Origin: Campylobacter concisus
Lineage (GTDB): Bacteria; Campylobacterota; Campylobacteria; Campylobacterales; Campylobacteraceae
Direction of reading: 5' to 3'
Assembly: GCF_003048615.2 (NCBI RefSeq)
Contig: NZ_CP049263.1
Location: forward strand, 496,001-560,000
Length of the DNA stretch: 64,000 nt
The notes beneath the pieces were generated by a model. That model was given only the letters and a program-made list of their open reading frames with translations. It was not told the origin of the DNA and did no database searches. Of the stretch, positions 9,315 through 19,668 are shown piece after piece. Numbering within the stretch: the first letter of the stretch is position 1; each line of letters starts with the position of its first letter. The position numbers and the translations under genes are program-made.

Positions 9315-9350
9315 AAATTTAGACTCAAAAAGAGTCTAAATTTTATTTTT
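9315..9350. terminator. Bidirectional terminator between MCP and HIT gene
   Basis: A perfect 12-bp inverted repeat AAATTTAGACTC / GAGTCTAAATTT (9315-9326, 9332-9343) with an AAAAA loop and a T-rich tail on the plus strand. The preceding A-rich stretch serves the minus strand. It separates two convergent genes. Confidence 0.8.
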
Positions 9351-9702
9351 AAAATGTGCTTTGTGGATCAGCTACGCCTTCGCTCCAGCCAAGTTTTGCG
9401 CCAGCAAGCAGGTGAAAGTGTAGGTGCATAACCTCTTGACCGCCGTTTTCGCCGCAGTTTGTTATGAGGCGGTAACCGCTCTTATCAACGCCCATTAAGC
9501 TCGCCACTTCTTGGATAAATTTAGTCATCTCACCCATCAAAACTGGATCCATCTCTTGGAAGTTTTTGTAGTGTTTTTTAGGGATGATGAGGATGTGGAT
9601 CGGCGCTTTTGGGTTGATGTCGTTAAAAGCTAGAAAGTTCTCGCTTTCAAGCACTTTGTTACAAGGAATTTCACCAGCAACGATCTTTTCAAATATGGTC
9701 AT
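9349..9702 (-). CDS. hinT: HIT family nucleotide-binding hydrolase (HinT-like)
   Basis: 117 residues, a typical HinT. TIFEKIVAGEIPCNKVLE is the family N-terminus, AFNDINPKAPIHILIIPK follows, and the catalytic histidine triad is HLHFHLLAG (HxHxHxx). HinT proteins hydrolyse AMP-lysine-type phosphoramidates in the cytosol; the physiological substrate is not defined. ATG 9702 is preceded by AAAGGAGC. It is divergent from pheS; the same arrangement is recalled from C. jejuni. Confidence 0.93.
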   Translation of the reverse strand: MTIFEKIVAGEIPCNKVLESENFLAFNDINPKAPIHILIIPKKHYKNFQEMDPVLMGEMTKFIQEVASLMGVDKSGYRLITNCGENGGQEVMHLHFHLLAGAKLGWSEGVADPQSTF

Positions 9703-9727
9703 TTTAGCTCCTTTGAAAGTTTGAGAA

Positions 9728-9733
9728 ATTATA
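9728..9733 (-). promoter_or_regulatory. -10 box for HIT gene
   Basis: TATAAT on the minus strand, 26 nt before ATG 9702, within the divergent hinT/pheS spacer. Confidence 0.5.
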
Positions 9734-9784
9734 TCAAAGTGTGCTTAAATTTCGCGCTTTTTATCTTGATTTTAACTCTTTTTC

Positions 9785-9792
9785 TATAAAAT
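9785..9792 (+). promoter_or_regulatory. -10 box for pheS operon
   Basis: TATAAAAT about 30 nt upstream of the pheS TTG start. It would drive the long pheST-aroA-ispH unit. Confidence 0.45.
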
Positions 9793-9820
9793 CGATGCAA
9801 AAATTCATAAAGGTAAAAAA

Positions 9821-10816
9821 TTGCAAGATTTCATTAATAAAATCAAAAATGAAATTTCAACTCTTGATGATCTGGAGAAGGTCAGGGTAGAAATTTTTGG
9901 CAAAAAGGGTATCTTGGCGCAAGGCTTTGCAAAGCTAAAAGAGCTTGGCGAGGATGAGAAAAAGGAATTTGCAGCAAATTTAAACAAGCAAAGAGATGAG
10001 CTAAGCGCGCTTATAGAAGCTAAAAAGGCCGAGCTTAGCGAGCAAGAGATAGATAGTAAGATGAAAAAAGAGGCCGCTGATATCACGCTCTTTAACGAGC
10101 CTGTCGCTAGCGGGGCGCTGCACCCTGTGATGGCCACGATGGATAAGATAATTGAGTACTTTTTAGCTCTAAATTTCTCGCTCGAGACTGGGCCGCTTAT
10201 AGAAGATGATTTTCACAACTTTGAGGCGCTAAATTTACCAAAATACCACCCAGCAAGGGATATGCAAGATACATTTTACCTAGATGATTTTAGACTTTTA
10301 AGGACGCATACGAGCCCAGTTCAGGTGCGAACTATGTTAAATCAAAAGCCACCTATCCGCATGATAGCGCCAGGCACGGTCTTTAGACGTGATATGGACT
10401 TAACGCATACACCGATGTTTCACCAGGTTGAGGGCCTTGTAGTGGAGGATGATGAGAAAGTTAGCTTTGCAAATTTAAAATCAATGCTTGAAGGCTTTTT
10501 AAAGCACATGTTTGGCGACGTTGAAGTGCGTTTTCGCCCTAGCTTCTTTCCATTTACGGAGCCTAGCGCAGAGGTTGATATTAGTTGTATATTCTGCCAT
10601 GGCAAGGGCTGCAGGGTGTGCAAGCAGACTACTTGGCTTGAGGTGCTTGGATGCGGCGTTGTTGATCCAAATGTATTTAAGGCGGTTGGCTATAAAAATG
10701 TAAGTGGATATGCCTTTGGCCTTGGCGTTGAGAGATTTGCGATGTTGCTTCATAGAGTGCCTGATCTAAGGTCACTTTTTGAGGGAGATTTAAGATTGTT
10801 GGAGCAGTTTAAATGA
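9821..10816 (+). CDS. pheS: Phenylalanyl-tRNA synthetase alpha subunit
   Basis: 331 residues. It is the catalytic subunit of the alpha2beta2 synthetase that charges tRNA-Phe. An N-terminal coiled coil (residues 1-90) is followed by the class II core: [26 protein letters not shown] (motif 2 region), HQVEGLVV, and the motif 3 block [11 protein letters not shown]. The start is TTG 9821 with AAAGG 7 nt before it; no ATG fits the family N-terminus. The stop overlaps the pheT ATG. Confidence 0.96.
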   Translation: MQDFINKIKNEISTLDDLEKVRVEIFGKKGILAQGFAKLKELGEDEKKEFAANLNKQRDELSALIEAKKAELSEQEIDSKMKKEAADITLFNEPVASGALHPVMATMDKIIEYFLALNFSLETGPLIEDDFHNFEALNLPKYHPARDMQDTFYLDDFRLLRTHTSPVQVRTMLNQKPPIRMIAPGTVFRRDMDLTHTPMFHQVEGLVVEDDEKVSFANLKSMLEGFLKHMFGDVEVRFRPSFFPFTEPSAEVDISCIFCHGKGCRVCKQTTWLEVLGCGVVDPNVFKAVGYKNVSGYAFGLGVERFAMLLHRVPDLRSLFEGDLRLLEQFK

Positions 10817-13149
10817 TAATTTCAAAGCATTGGTTAAACGAGTGGGTCGACCTTAGCGAGGTTAGCGGCGAGACACTTTCAAAGACATTAAATTCAATCG
10901 GTTTAGAAGTTGATAGCTATAAAGAGATAAATTTACCAAAGAGCATCGTAGTTGGCTACGTAAAAAGTAGAGAAAAGCACCCAGACGCCGATAAGCTAAG
11001 CGTTTGTCAAGTAGACGTTGGCAGCGAAACGCTTCAGATAGTGTGTGGGGCTAAAAACGTCGAGGCTGGTCAGTTTGTGCCAGTTGCGCTCATTGGCACG
11101 ACGATGCCAAATGGTCTTGAGATCAAAAAGGCAAAGCTAAGAGGTATCGAGTCATGCGGCATGATCTGCTCTTCAACTGAGCTAGGGCTACCTAAGACAA
11201 ATGACGGCATCTTGCCACTTGATGAGAGTATCGGCAAGCTAAAACTTGGCACAAGTCTTGGCGAATTTGAAGCGTTTAAAGATGTGATCATCGAGGTTGA
11301 TGTCACAGCAAACAGAGGCGACTGCCAAAATTTACACGGCATCGCAAGAGAAATTTGCACCGCGCTTGATCTAAATATGAAAGATAGCCACGAAAATGAA
11401 GATAGCGAAAATTTACTAGGCATCGGCAGGATCGCATCTGTGCGAACCGAAGATAAGGTAAATGGCTCGTTTTTGTATAAGGCATTTGAGCTAAAAAGTG
11501 GGCTAAATGAAAATTTATTAACTCGCTTGCGCCTAGCTCTCATCGAATGCCAAAAGACAAATTTAGTAGAAAGACTGCTTGAGTACGCGACATTTTGCAC
11601 TGGCGTCTTGTTTAGAGCTTATGATCACGCTAAGCTTGTGGGCGAGGGTGAAAAAGCAGTTTTTGACATCAAAAATGGCGAAAATGGCGAGTGCGTGGTC
11701 TTTTGTGAGGATAAAAATTTAGGCGTTGCTGGAATTTACCAAAGCGATGAGGCTAGGGTAGATGAGGGCTCAAAGGTGATCTTGGTAGAGGCTAGCTACG
11801 TAAAACCAGATGTTGTCTCAAAGGCCATTTTTGAAAATAAAAATTTACCAAAAGGTGATCAAGTTTATCGCTCAAGCCGTGGTAGCGAGCCAAATTTAGC
11901 TTATGGGGCGGACTATCTTTTCAAAAAACTAGCTGGCTTTAAAGATAGCTTAAGTCTTTTTGCTGGCTCACAGCAATCACTTCTAAACACCGAGCCTATC
12001 ACGCTTAGTATCTCGCTTGGCGAGCTTAAAAATATGATAGGGCAAGAGGTTGCTAGAAACGATGTCGTTAAAATTTTAAAGAAACTTGGCTTTGAGATCG
12101 CGGTAAATGTCGAGCAAGAGAGCTTTAACGTAAAAGTGCCGTTATTTCGTCATGATATCGTAAATTCGCATGATATCTGCGAGGAGATCGTGAGGATAAT
12201 AGGCATCGACAATATCGCCTCAACGCCGTTAAATTTCTCTGAGAAAAATAGGCTAAATAAGACATATTTTGACTATAAAAATGCTTTAAATTTAAGGCGC
12301 CGTGCAGCTAATAATGGCTTTTTTGAAAGCGTACACTACGTATTTGACAGCCTTGATGAGTTAAGTGAGCTAAATTTCAAGCCTTGCAAGATAAAGATAC
12401 TAAATCCTATAAACAACGAGCTAAACACGCTTAGACCAGCACTTGTAAACCACCTTCTAAGCTCGAGCGAGAAAAATATCAAAAACTCAAAACGCTCAGT
12501 TAGGCTTTTTGAGCTTGGCGAAGTCTTTGACGAAAATGCAAATCAAGGCTTAAATTTAGGCTTTGTCGTATCAGGTCTCTTAAAAGAGCCAACACTCATA
12601 AACGGCGCAAAGGGTGAAGAGGCAAATTTCTACGCATTTGCAGCGATGGTGCAAAATGTCATAGGTAAATTTGAGCTAAAACCTTGCCGCGAAATATCGT
12701 ATCTTAGCCCATACGAGCAGGCACACATCTATCAAAATGGCGAAAAGATCGGCTATATCGGCAGAGTCGATGCAAGAGTAGAGGTAAAAAGGGATCTGCC
12801 TAAAACTTATGTTTGTGAGATTGATTTTGCAAAGCTTAAATTTGAGCCGGTCTTAGCAGTGCCATACTCAAAATTTCAAAGCACGACAAGAGATCTTAGC
12901 CTCATCGTGCCTGAAAATTTCGAGGCAGGACGAATTTATGAGTGCATAAGAGGGCTAAATTTAAAAGAGCTAAAAGAGTTCTTGCCGGTTGATATCTATA
13001 AAGATGCGAAACTAAACGGCGCGATCAGTCTTAGCCTTAAATTTACATTTCAAGATATGGAAAAAACGCTCGAAGATGACGATATAAACGCGCTTATGGA
13101 TAAAATTTTAAGCGAGCTAAAAGAGAAACTAAATATCGGAATAAGATGA
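10813..13149 (+). CDS. pheT: Phenylalanyl-tRNA synthetase beta subunit
   Basis: 778 residues, full length. Order: an N-terminal EMAP/tRNA-binding domain ([20 protein letters not shown], residues 40-150), B3/B4 editing, B5 ([18 protein letters not shown]), a class II-like core, and a C-terminal FDX-ACB anticodon-binding domain. It partners PheS, recognises tRNA and edits mischarged Tyr-tRNA. It begins at the ATGA overlap with pheS and ends at an ATGA overlap with aroA, so all three are coupled. Confidence 0.96.
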   Translation: MIISKHWLNEWVDLSEVSGETLSKTLNSIGLEVDSYKEINLPKSIVVGYVKSREKHPDADKLSVCQVDVGSETLQIVCGAKNVEAGQFVPVALIGTTMPNGLEIKKAKLRGIESCGMICSSTELGLPKTNDGILPLDESIGKLKLGTSLGEFEAFKDVIIEVDVTANRGDCQNLHGIAREICTALDLNMKDSHENEDSENLLGIGRIASVRTEDKVNGSFLYKAFELKSGLNENLLTRLRLALIECQKTNLVERLLEYATFCTGVLFRAYDHAKLVGEGEKAVFDIKNGENGECVVFCEDKNLGVAGIYQSDEARVDEGSKVILVEASYVKPDVVSKAIFENKNLPKGDQVYRSSRGSEPNLAYGADYLFKKLAGFKDSLSLFAGSQQSLLNTEPITLSISLGELKNMIGQEVARNDVVKILKKLGFEIAVNVEQESFNVKVPLFRHDIVNSHDICEEIVRIIGIDNIASTPLNFSEKNRLNKTYFDYKNALNLRRRAANNGFFESVHYVFDSLDELSELNFKPCKIKILNPINNELNTLRPALVNHLLSSSEKNIKNSKRSVRLFELGEVFDENANQGLNLGFVVSGLLKEPTLINGAKGEEANFYAFAAMVQNVIGKFELKPCREISYLSPYEQAHIYQNGEKIGYIGRVDARVEVKRDLPKTYVCEIDFAKLKFEPVLAVPYSKFQSTTRDLSLIVPENFEAGRIYECIRGLNLKELKEFLPVDIYKDAKLNGAISLSLKFTFQDMEKTLEDDDINALMDKILSELKEKLNIGIR

Positions 13150-14432
13150 GAATTTATCCACTAGAAAAAAGTCTAAATTTAACCATCGATGACATCGCAG
13201 CTGACAAGTCTATCTCGCATAGATGCGCGATGTTTTCGCTTTTAAGTGACAAGCCATCTCGCGTTAGAAACTACCTAAGAGCAGGCGACACGCTAAATAC
13301 CTTAAAAATAGTCGAGCTCTTAGGCGCAAAGATCGAAGATAACGACGCTGAAATAACGATCACTCCGCCACAAAAGATAAAAGAGCCAAATGAAATTTTG
13401 GAGTGTGGCAACTCAGGCACAGCGATGAGGCTTTTTATGGGACTATTAGCCGCACAGGACGGCTTTTTTGTGCTAAGTGGCGATAAATATTTAAATTCTC
13501 GCCCGATGGCAAGGATAGCAAAGCCTCTAAATGAGATGGGGGCAAAGATAGATGGTGCAAACGATGCAAACAACGCTCCTATTTGCATAAGAGGGGCTAA
13601 ATTTAAGAAATTTAGCTTTGAGAGTAAGATCGCCTCAGCTCAGGTAAAAAGCGCGCTTTTGCTGGCGGCTCTTTACTCAAATGGCTGCAAATTTAGCGAG
13701 CCAGAGCTAAGCAGAGACCACAGCGAGCGCATGTTAGCTGGTATGGGAGCTGATATAAAGCGAGATGGCTTAAAGATCACTCTAGAGCCTATGAAATCGC
13801 CACTTTCGCCACTTGATATAGACGTGCCAAATGACCCAAGCTCGGCATTTTTCTTTGCGGTTGCGGCTTTAATTATCCCAAATTCGCATATTGTTTTAAA
13901 AAATATCTTGCTAAATAAAACTCGCATCGAAGCTTACAGAGTTTTAGAAAAAATGGGCGCTGAGATAAAATTTCACAAAACCTCAAGCAAATACGAAGAT
14001 ATCGGCGATATTGAGGTTAGATACTCGCCAAATTTAAAAGGCGTAGAAGTTAGCGAAAATATCTCATGGCTCATCGATGAAGCCCCAGCTTTAGCCATCG
14101 CATTTGCCTGCGCCAAGGGCCAAAGCAAGCTAACAAACGCAAAAGAGCTTCGCGTAAAAGAGAGCGACAGGATAGCTGTCACGATAAATGCACTAAAGCA
14201 GTGCGGTGTCGATGCTATCGAGCTTGAAGATGGTTTTATCATAAATGGCTCTGAGGCTAAATTTGCCACGATAGATAGCCACGGAGATCACAGGATCGCC
14301 ATGAGCTTTGCCATACTTGGACTAAAATGTGGTATGCAGATAGAAAAGAGCGAATTTATCGCCACTTCGTTTCCAAATTTTGCTGAAATTTTAAAGAAAA
14401 TGGGAGCTAGAGTTGAAGATCGAGCTTGCTAG
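13146..14432 (+). CDS. aroA: 3-phosphoshikimate 1-carboxyvinyltransferase (EPSP synthase)
   Basis: 428 residues. It transfers enolpyruvate from PEP to shikimate 3-phosphate in aromatic amino-acid synthesis. Family blocks: DKSISHRCAMFSLL at the N-terminus, ECGNSGTAMRLFMGLL (the PEP/glyphosate loop), SRDHSERML, RVKESDRIA and HGDHRIAMS near the C-terminus. It is coupled to pheT by ATGA, and the ispH start lies 20 nt inside its 3' end. Confidence 0.97.
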   Translation: MRIYPLEKSLNLTIDDIAADKSISHRCAMFSLLSDKPSRVRNYLRAGDTLNTLKIVELLGAKIEDNDAEITITPPQKIKEPNEILECGNSGTAMRLFMGLLAAQDGFFVLSGDKYLNSRPMARIAKPLNEMGAKIDGANDANNAPICIRGAKFKKFSFESKIASAQVKSALLLAALYSNGCKFSEPELSRDHSERMLAGMGADIKRDGLKITLEPMKSPLSPLDIDVPNDPSSAFFFAVAALIIPNSHIVLKNILLNKTRIEAYRVLEKMGAEIKFHKTSSKYEDIGDIEVRYSPNLKGVEVSENISWLIDEAPALAIAFACAKGQSKLTNAKELRVKESDRIAVTINALKQCGVDAIELEDGFIINGSEAKFATIDSHGDHRIAMSFAILGLKCGMQIEKSEFIATSFPNFAEILKKMGARVEDRAC

Positions 14433-15237
14433 TAGTTATGGATTTTGCTTTGGCGTAAAAAGGGCGATAAAGATAGCTGAAAATGCTGGAGATGCCGCAA
14501 CTATCGGCCCGCTCATACATAATAACGAAGAGATAAACAGGCTAGAGAAAAACTACAATGTAAAGACGCTTGAGGGTATAGATGAGCTAAAAGATGAGAA
14601 AAAGGCGATCATCCGCACTCATGGCATCACTAAAAACGACCTTGCAGAGCTAAAAAAGACCGATATAAAAGTGATCGACGCAACTTGTCCATTTGTGACA
14701 AAGCCACAACAAATTTGCGAAAAAATGAGCGAAGAGGGCTACGATGTGGTGATCTTTGGCGACATGCATCACCCAGAGGTAAAAGGGGTGAAGTCGTATG
14801 CCAAGGGTAATGTCTATGTCGTGCTTGAAGAGAGCGAGCTAGAGGGCGTTAAATTTAAGCAAAAGGTCGCGCTTGTTAGCCAAACTACTAGAAAAGTTGA
14901 GAAATTTATGCAGATCGCAAACTATCTCATGCTTCATGTAAAAGAGCTGCGCGTTTTTAACACGATCTGCAACGCGACATTTGAAAACCAAGAGGCTGCT
15001 AAAAATTTAGCAAAAAGAGCTGACGTGATGATAATCATCGGCGGAAAAAACAGCTCAAACACAAAGCAACTCTACCTAATATCTAAAAATTTCTGCGAAG
15101 ATAGCTATCTAATAGAAAGCGAAGAAGAACTTGAGGGATCATGGTTTGATGGCAAAAATTTGTGTGGTATAAGTGCGGGTGCTAGCACACCTGACTGGAT
15201 CATACAAAAAGTCGTTGACAGAATCAAAAAAGTATAA
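14413..15237 (+). CDS. ispH: 4-hydroxy-3-methylbut-2-enyl diphosphate reductase
   Basis: 274 residues. It is the final enzyme of the MEP isoprenoid pathway, reducing HMBPP to IPP and DMAPP with a [4Fe-4S] cluster. The three cluster cysteines are visible as GFCFGVKRA (C12), DATCPFVTK (C92) and FNTICNATF (C186). The start is TTG 14413, overlapping aroA by 20 nt with GGGAG upstream; the family's N-terminus near-universally begins a few residues before GFCFGV, which fits. It is the last gene before the rpsA promoter. Confidence 0.96.
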   Translation: MKIELASSYGFCFGVKRAIKIAENAGDAATIGPLIHNNEEINRLEKNYNVKTLEGIDELKDEKKAIIRTHGITKNDLAELKKTDIKVIDATCPFVTKPQQICEKMSEEGYDVVIFGDMHHPEVKGVKSYAKGNVYVVLEESELEGVKFKQKVALVSQTTRKVEKFMQIANYLMLHVKELRVFNTICNATFENQEAAKNLAKRADVMIIIGGKNSSNTKQLYLISKNFCEDSYLIESEEELEGSWFDGKNLCGISAGASTPDWIIQKVVDRIKKV

Positions 15238-15266
15238 AATTTATCCTAGCTAAAGCCACAATTAAC

Positions 15267-15272
15267 TATAAT
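15267..15272 (+). promoter_or_regulatory. -10 box for rpsA
   Basis: TATAAT in the 80-nt ispH-rpsA spacer, giving a leader of about 40 nt. A second weaker box (CATAAT, 15294-15299) lies closer to the gene. The leader carries AAAGGAT before ATG 15318. Confidence 0.5.
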
Positions 15273-15317
15273 AAGCCAATTTGCCTCTACTGGCATAATA
15301 AAATTTAAAGGATCAAG

Positions 15318-16994
15318 ATGGCTGTGAACAAAAGTGTTCAATTAGGAAAAGCAAAAGACGAAGATATCGAAGATATCGATTTTGCTGCGATGTTAGAGGA
15401 GTCTTTTAAAAAGACTGAAGAAGATAGTGACGCAAAGATCGTCAGTATCAATGGCGATGAGGTTTTAATCGACGTTGGCAAGAAGTCAGAAGGCATTTTA
15501 AATGTTTCTGAGATCACTGACGCAAACGGCAACCTGACGCATAAAGTTGGCGATACGATCAAAGTTGTAATAACTGGATCAAGAAATGGAAGACCTATAG
15601 TGTCGCACAAAAAAGCACTTAGAAAAGAGAAAGTTAAAGCTTTCATCGAAGCTTACGATCCTGAAAATTCTGGCGAAATCGACGTAAAAGTAGTTGGAAA
15701 AAATAAAGGTGGTTTTATCACTCAAGACGCAAATGGCGTAGAATTTTTCTTACCAAGAACGCACAGCGGATTTAAAAACGCTGAGGGCGTAGTTGGAAAA
15801 TCATACAAAGTAAGAGTTATAAAAGTTGATAAAGAAGAGAACAGCATCGTTGTCTCAAGAAAGAAAATTTTAGATGACGACCGCAAAAAACGCAAAGAAG
15901 CTCTATCAAACATAGTAGAAAACGATAGCGTTATAGAGGGCACAGTTAAGAAAATCACAACTTATGGTATGTTTGTTGATGTTGGCGGTGTAGACGGACT
16001 TGTCCACTACAGCGAGATAAGCTATAAAGGCCCAGTAAATCCTAGCTCTTTATACAAAGAAGGCGATAAAGTTTTAGTTAAAGTTATCAGCTATGACAAC
16101 GAAAAACGCCATCTATCTCTATCTATCAAGGCTGCTACTCCAGATCCTTGGGAAGAGATCATAAATGATGGTCTAGAAGTTGGCGACACTATAAAAGTAA
16201 CAGTTAGCAATATCGAGCCTTATGGCGCATTTGTCGATCTTGGAAATGATATTGAAGGATTTTTACATATATCTGAAATTTCATGGGACAAAAATATCAA
16301 AAATCCAAAAGATCACATCAGCGAAGGTCAAGAGATCGATGTTGAGGTTATCGAAATAGACGCAAAAGGACACCGCTTAAGAGTGAGCCTTAAAAATTTA
16401 CTTCCAAAGCCATTTGATGAATTTAAAGCTAAATTCAAAGAGGGCGACGTAGTAAAAGGCGTTGTGACAACTATCACAAATTTTGGCGCATTTGTTAGAG
16501 TAGGCTGCGTTGAGGGCTTGCTACACAACGAAGATGCATCTTGGGATAGAAATGACAAGTGCAAAGATATGTTTAAAGCTGGCGACGAACTTGAAGTAAA
16601 GATCATCAAAATCGACAGCGCTGAGCAAAAAATTTCTCTAAGCCTAAAAGATCTAAAACAAAGCCCAGTTCAAGCATTTGCTAATAAATTTAGTGTAGGC
16701 GACATCGTAAAAGGAACGATCCGTGACATTAAAGACTTTGGCGTGTTTGTTGAGCTTGGCGATAATGTCGATGCGTTAATCCGCAAAGAAGATCTAGGTA
16801 GCGTAGATGCTAGCACGCTAAAGATCGGCGATGAGATCGAAGCTGCTATAGCATTTATCGATGAGAAGAAAAATAGAATTCGCCTAAGTATACGCCGTTT
16901 AGCAAAACAAAAAGAGCGTGAAGTGTTAAATGAGATCAACGACAACGATGATAAAGTAACACTTGGCGACATCATAAAAGAACAATTACGCTAG
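15318..16994 (+). CDS. rpsA: 30S ribosomal protein S1
   Basis: 558 residues with six S1 (OB-fold) repeats. The later ones are evident as GMFVDVGGVDGLVH, GAFVDLGNDIEGFLH, GAFVRVGCVEGLLH and GVFVELGDNVDALI at regular spacing of about 85-90 residues. S1 binds mRNA on the 30S platform and unfolds structured leaders. The length and six repeats match full-length proteobacterial S1. It has its own promoter, and a small membrane-anchored gene follows after 5 nt. Confidence 0.97.
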   Translation: MAVNKSVQLGKAKDEDIEDIDFAAMLEESFKKTEEDSDAKIVSINGDEVLIDVGKKSEGILNVSEITDANGNLTHKVGDTIKVVITGSRNGRPIVSHKKALRKEKVKAFIEAYDPENSGEIDVKVVGKNKGGFITQDANGVEFFLPRTHSGFKNAEGVVGKSYKVRVIKVDKEENSIVVSRKKILDDDRKKRKEALSNIVENDSVIEGTVKKITTYGMFVDVGGVDGLVHYSEISYKGPVNPSSLYKEGDKVLVKVISYDNEKRHLSLSIKAATPDPWEEIINDGLEVGDTIKVTVSNIEPYGAFVDLGNDIEGFLHISEISWDKNIKNPKDHISEGQEIDVEVIEIDAKGHRLRVSLKNLLPKPFDEFKAKFKEGDVVKGVVTTITNFGAFVRVGCVEGLLHNEDASWDRNDKCKDMFKAGDELEVKIIKIDSAEQKISLSLKDLKQSPVQAFANKFSVGDIVKGTIRDIKDFGVFVELGDNVDALIRKEDLGSVDASTLKIGDEIEAAIAFIDEKKNRIRLSIRRLAKQKEREVLNEINDNDDKVTLGDIIKEQLR

Positions 16995-16999
16995 TATAA

Positions 17000-17482
17000 A
17001 TGGGCAGACGCACGCTTTTATTAGTAGTTGTTCTGCTCTTTGTGATGTTAGGTTTGGTTGGAGTTTATCTTGTTAAATTTGCAAGTGTAAATTTCAGCCA
17101 AACTACTGAAAGAAATATTACAAGTGAGCAAAATATAACCAAAAGCACAGCCGGCAGTGAAAACTGGATCAACGAGCTGGCAACTATTAAGAAAAAAGAT
17201 TACGTATTGCCCGTAAATGAAATTTTTATAGAATACAACCGACCTAAGATAGAAAAGCCAAAGATCACAGCATACGAACTTATGATAGATAAAAACGACA
17301 TCTACTCTATGTTCTGCTTGATGCAGACTTTGCGAAATAGCGAGGTTGATTTTACTGTAGTAAGAGATGGCACTAAGAGCCAGATCTTTTTAAATACCCA
17401 AGACTCAAGGCTTTTGCAAAATATCATTTTGCAGCTAAGAGTTTACGATATCCACTCAAGTGTGAGAGAGGTAAAATTATGA
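17000..17482 (+). CDS. Conserved hypothetical membrane-anchored protein
   Basis: 160 residues. An N-terminal signal anchor (residues 5-27, very hydrophobic after MGRR) suggests one membrane pass with the rest in the periplasm. The remainder is a small mixed alpha/beta domain without recognisable motifs. ATG 17000 starts 5 nt after the rpsA stop with no good ribosome site, so coupling to rpsA is likely. Its end overlaps serA by ATGA. I recall the same rpsA-unknown-serA order in C. jejuni. The function is unknown; the conserved position suggests a real gene. Confidence 0.8.
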   Translation: MGRRTLLLVVVLLFVMLGLVGVYLVKFASVNFSQTTERNITSEQNITKSTAGSENWINELATIKKKDYVLPVNEIFIEYNRPKIEKPKITAYELMIDKNDIYSMFCLMQTLRNSEVDFTVVRDGTKSQIFLNTQDSRLLQNIILQLRVYDIHSSVREVKL

Positions 17483-19056
17483 AAACTATCATTGTTTGCG
17501 ATGCGATACACCCAGTAGGTTTTGAACTTTTAAAAAAAGAACAAGATATAAATGTAATAGACGCAGTTAATACCCCAAAAGGCGAGCTTTTAAAAATTTT
17601 AGGCGAGGCTGATGTAGCGATCACTAGAAGCTCGACTGAGGTAAATGAGGCGTTTTTAGAAGCTGGTAAGAAGCTAAAAGCTATCGTTAGAGCCGGTGTT
17701 GGCGTGGATAACGTTGATATAGATGGCTGTTCAAGAAGAGGCATCATCGCCATGAACGTCCCGACTGCAAATACTATCGCAGCAGTTGAGCTAACTATGG
17801 CGCACATGCTAGCGGCTGCAAGATCACTTGAATACGCTCACAACGATCTAAAACTAGATAGAATTTGGAAACGCGAGAAGTGGTATGGAGTTGAGCTTTT
17901 TAAGAAAAAGCTAGGTGTGATCGGTTTTGGTAACATCGGCTCAAGAGTAGCAGCTCGCGCAAAAGCTTTTGGCATGGACATCATCGCATACGATCCATAT
18001 ATCGATCCATCTAAAGTTATCGATATGGGCGGCACATATACTAAAAATTTTGATGACATCTTGGCATGCGACTTCATCACGATCCACACTCCAAAGACCA
18101 AAGAGACAACCGATATGATCGGCACTAAAGAGATAGCAAAGATGAAAGATGGCGTAAGGCTTATAAACTGCGCTAGAGGCGGTCTTTATAACGAAGAGGC
18201 ACTTTATGAAGGGCTAAAAAGCGGCAAGATAGCATTTGCTGGTATTGATGTTTTTACAAAAGAGCCAGCGACAAGCCATCCGCTTCTTGATCTAAATAAT
18301 GTAAGCGTCACACCGCATCTTGGGGCAAATACCCTTGAGTCGCAGCGAAATATCGCAGTTGAGGCGGTTGAGCAGGCTATCTTGGCAGCACGAGGTATAA
18401 GCTATCCAAATGCTTTAAATTTACCTATCAAAACAGAAGATCTACCGCCGTTTGTTGAGCCTTATATTGATCTTACAAGCAAGATGGCATTTCTTGCAGC
18501 TCAGATAAACAAAAGCGCCATCAAGGCTATCCGTATAGAGACTCACGGGCAGATTGGCGAGTATGCAAATTCAATGCTAACTTTTGCGATCGTGGGCGCT
18601 TTAAAAGAGAGTCTTGGCGATGCGATAAACTACGTAAATGCTAAATTTTTATGCGACGAAAAAGGCATAACTACCGAAACTAGCACAGGTGGAGATAGCA
18701 TCTTTAAAAACAAGATCACAGTTCGTCTTACGACTGAAAACGGCATCGTAAGCGTTGGCGGCACGGTCTTTGGTGAAAATCAACAACGCATAGTAACCGT
18801 CAATGGCTTTAAGACTGACTTCAAGCCAAAAGGCAAGATGATCATCTTTAAAAACCACGACGTACCAGGTGTTATCGCTCAGATCAGTAAAATTTTAGCT
18901 GACGAGAAGATAAACATCGCAGACTTCCGTCTTGGTAGAGATGAGCACGGCATGGCGCTTGCGGTCATCTTGGTTGATGAACATATAAAAACAGAAACGC
19001 TAGAGAGATTAAACGCACTTGAAGCTTGTGTTTGGGCTCAATACGCAGTTATATAA
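17479..19056 (+). CDS. serA: D-3-phosphoglycerate dehydrogenase
   Basis: 525 residues, the long SerA form. It is the first step of serine synthesis, oxidising 3-phosphoglycerate with NAD. Order: N-terminal substrate domain, RAGVGVDNVD, Rossmann motif GVIGFGNIGSRVA, the catalytic region INCARGGLYNEEAL and PHLGANTLES (active His), an intervening ASB domain, and a C-terminal ACT domain (HDVPGVIAQISKIL, NIADFRLGR) that binds serine for feedback control. It is coupled by ATGA to the membrane protein upstream. Confidence 0.97.
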   Translation: MKTIIVCDAIHPVGFELLKKEQDINVIDAVNTPKGELLKILGEADVAITRSSTEVNEAFLEAGKKLKAIVRAGVGVDNVDIDGCSRRGIIAMNVPTANTIAAVELTMAHMLAAARSLEYAHNDLKLDRIWKREKWYGVELFKKKLGVIGFGNIGSRVAARAKAFGMDIIAYDPYIDPSKVIDMGGTYTKNFDDILACDFITIHTPKTKETTDMIGTKEIAKMKDGVRLINCARGGLYNEEALYEGLKSGKIAFAGIDVFTKEPATSHPLLDLNNVSVTPHLGANTLESQRNIAVEAVEQAILAARGISYPNALNLPIKTEDLPPFVEPYIDLTSKMAFLAAQINKSAIKAIRIETHGQIGEYANSMLTFAIVGALKESLGDAINYVNAKFLCDEKGITTETSTGGDSIFKNKITVRLTTENGIVSVGGTVFGENQQRIVTVNGFKTDFKPKGKMIIFKNHDVPGVIAQISKILADEKINIADFRLGRDEHGMALAVILVDEHIKTETLERLNALEACVWAQYAVI

Positions 19057-19077
19057 CAAATTACGAAAGGATAAAAA

Positions 19078-19644
19078 ATGGCTTCATATTCAATGGGCGA
19101 TCTAAAAAAGGGACTAAAGATCGAGATCGACGGCGTTCCTTATAAAATCGTAGAATATCAACACGTTAAACCGGGCAAGGGTGCAGCTTTTGTTCGTGCA
19201 AAGATCAAATCTTTTGTCGATGGAAAGGTTCTTGAAAAGACTTTTCACGCAGGTGACAAGTGTGAGCAGCCGCATCTTGAAGAAAAAGAGATGCAGTATC
19301 TCTATGATGATGGTGAGTTTTGCCAGTTTATGGATACGACTACTTACGAGCAAGTTGCGATCAGCGACGAGGACGTGGGTGATGTTAAAAAATGGATGAT
19401 CGATGGCATGATGGTTGAAATTTTATTTCACAACGGCAACGCAATCGGCGTAGAAGTGCCACAAGTAGTCGAGCTCAAGATAGTTGAAACTCCACCAAAT
19501 TTCAAGGGCGATACACAAGGCGGCAAAAAGCCAGCTACTCTTGAGAGTGGCGCGGTAGTTCAGATACCATTTCACGTACTAGAAGGCGAGGTCATCCGCG
19601 TTGATACCGTTCGTGGCGAGTACATCGAGCGCGCAAATAAATAA
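19078..19644 (+). CDS. efp: Elongation factor P
   Basis: 188 residues, full length, three beta-barrel domains. It binds the ribosome E-site side and rescues polyproline stalling. The modification loop [14 protein letters not shown] carries Lys34 at the tip, the class modified by beta-lysylation (EpmA/EpmB). The modifying enzymes are not in this window. ATG 19078 follows GAAAGGAT, 21 nt after serA. Confidence 0.97.
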   Translation: MASYSMGDLKKGLKIEIDGVPYKIVEYQHVKPGKGAAFVRAKIKSFVDGKVLEKTFHAGDKCEQPHLEEKEMQYLYDDGEFCQFMDTTTYEQVAISDEDVGDVKKWMIDGMMVEILFHNGNAIGVEVPQVVELKIVETPPNFKGDTQGGKKPATLESGAVVQIPFHVLEGEVIRVDTVRGEYIERANK

Positions 19645-19668
19645 CCATGCATCTGGCACGTTAAATTT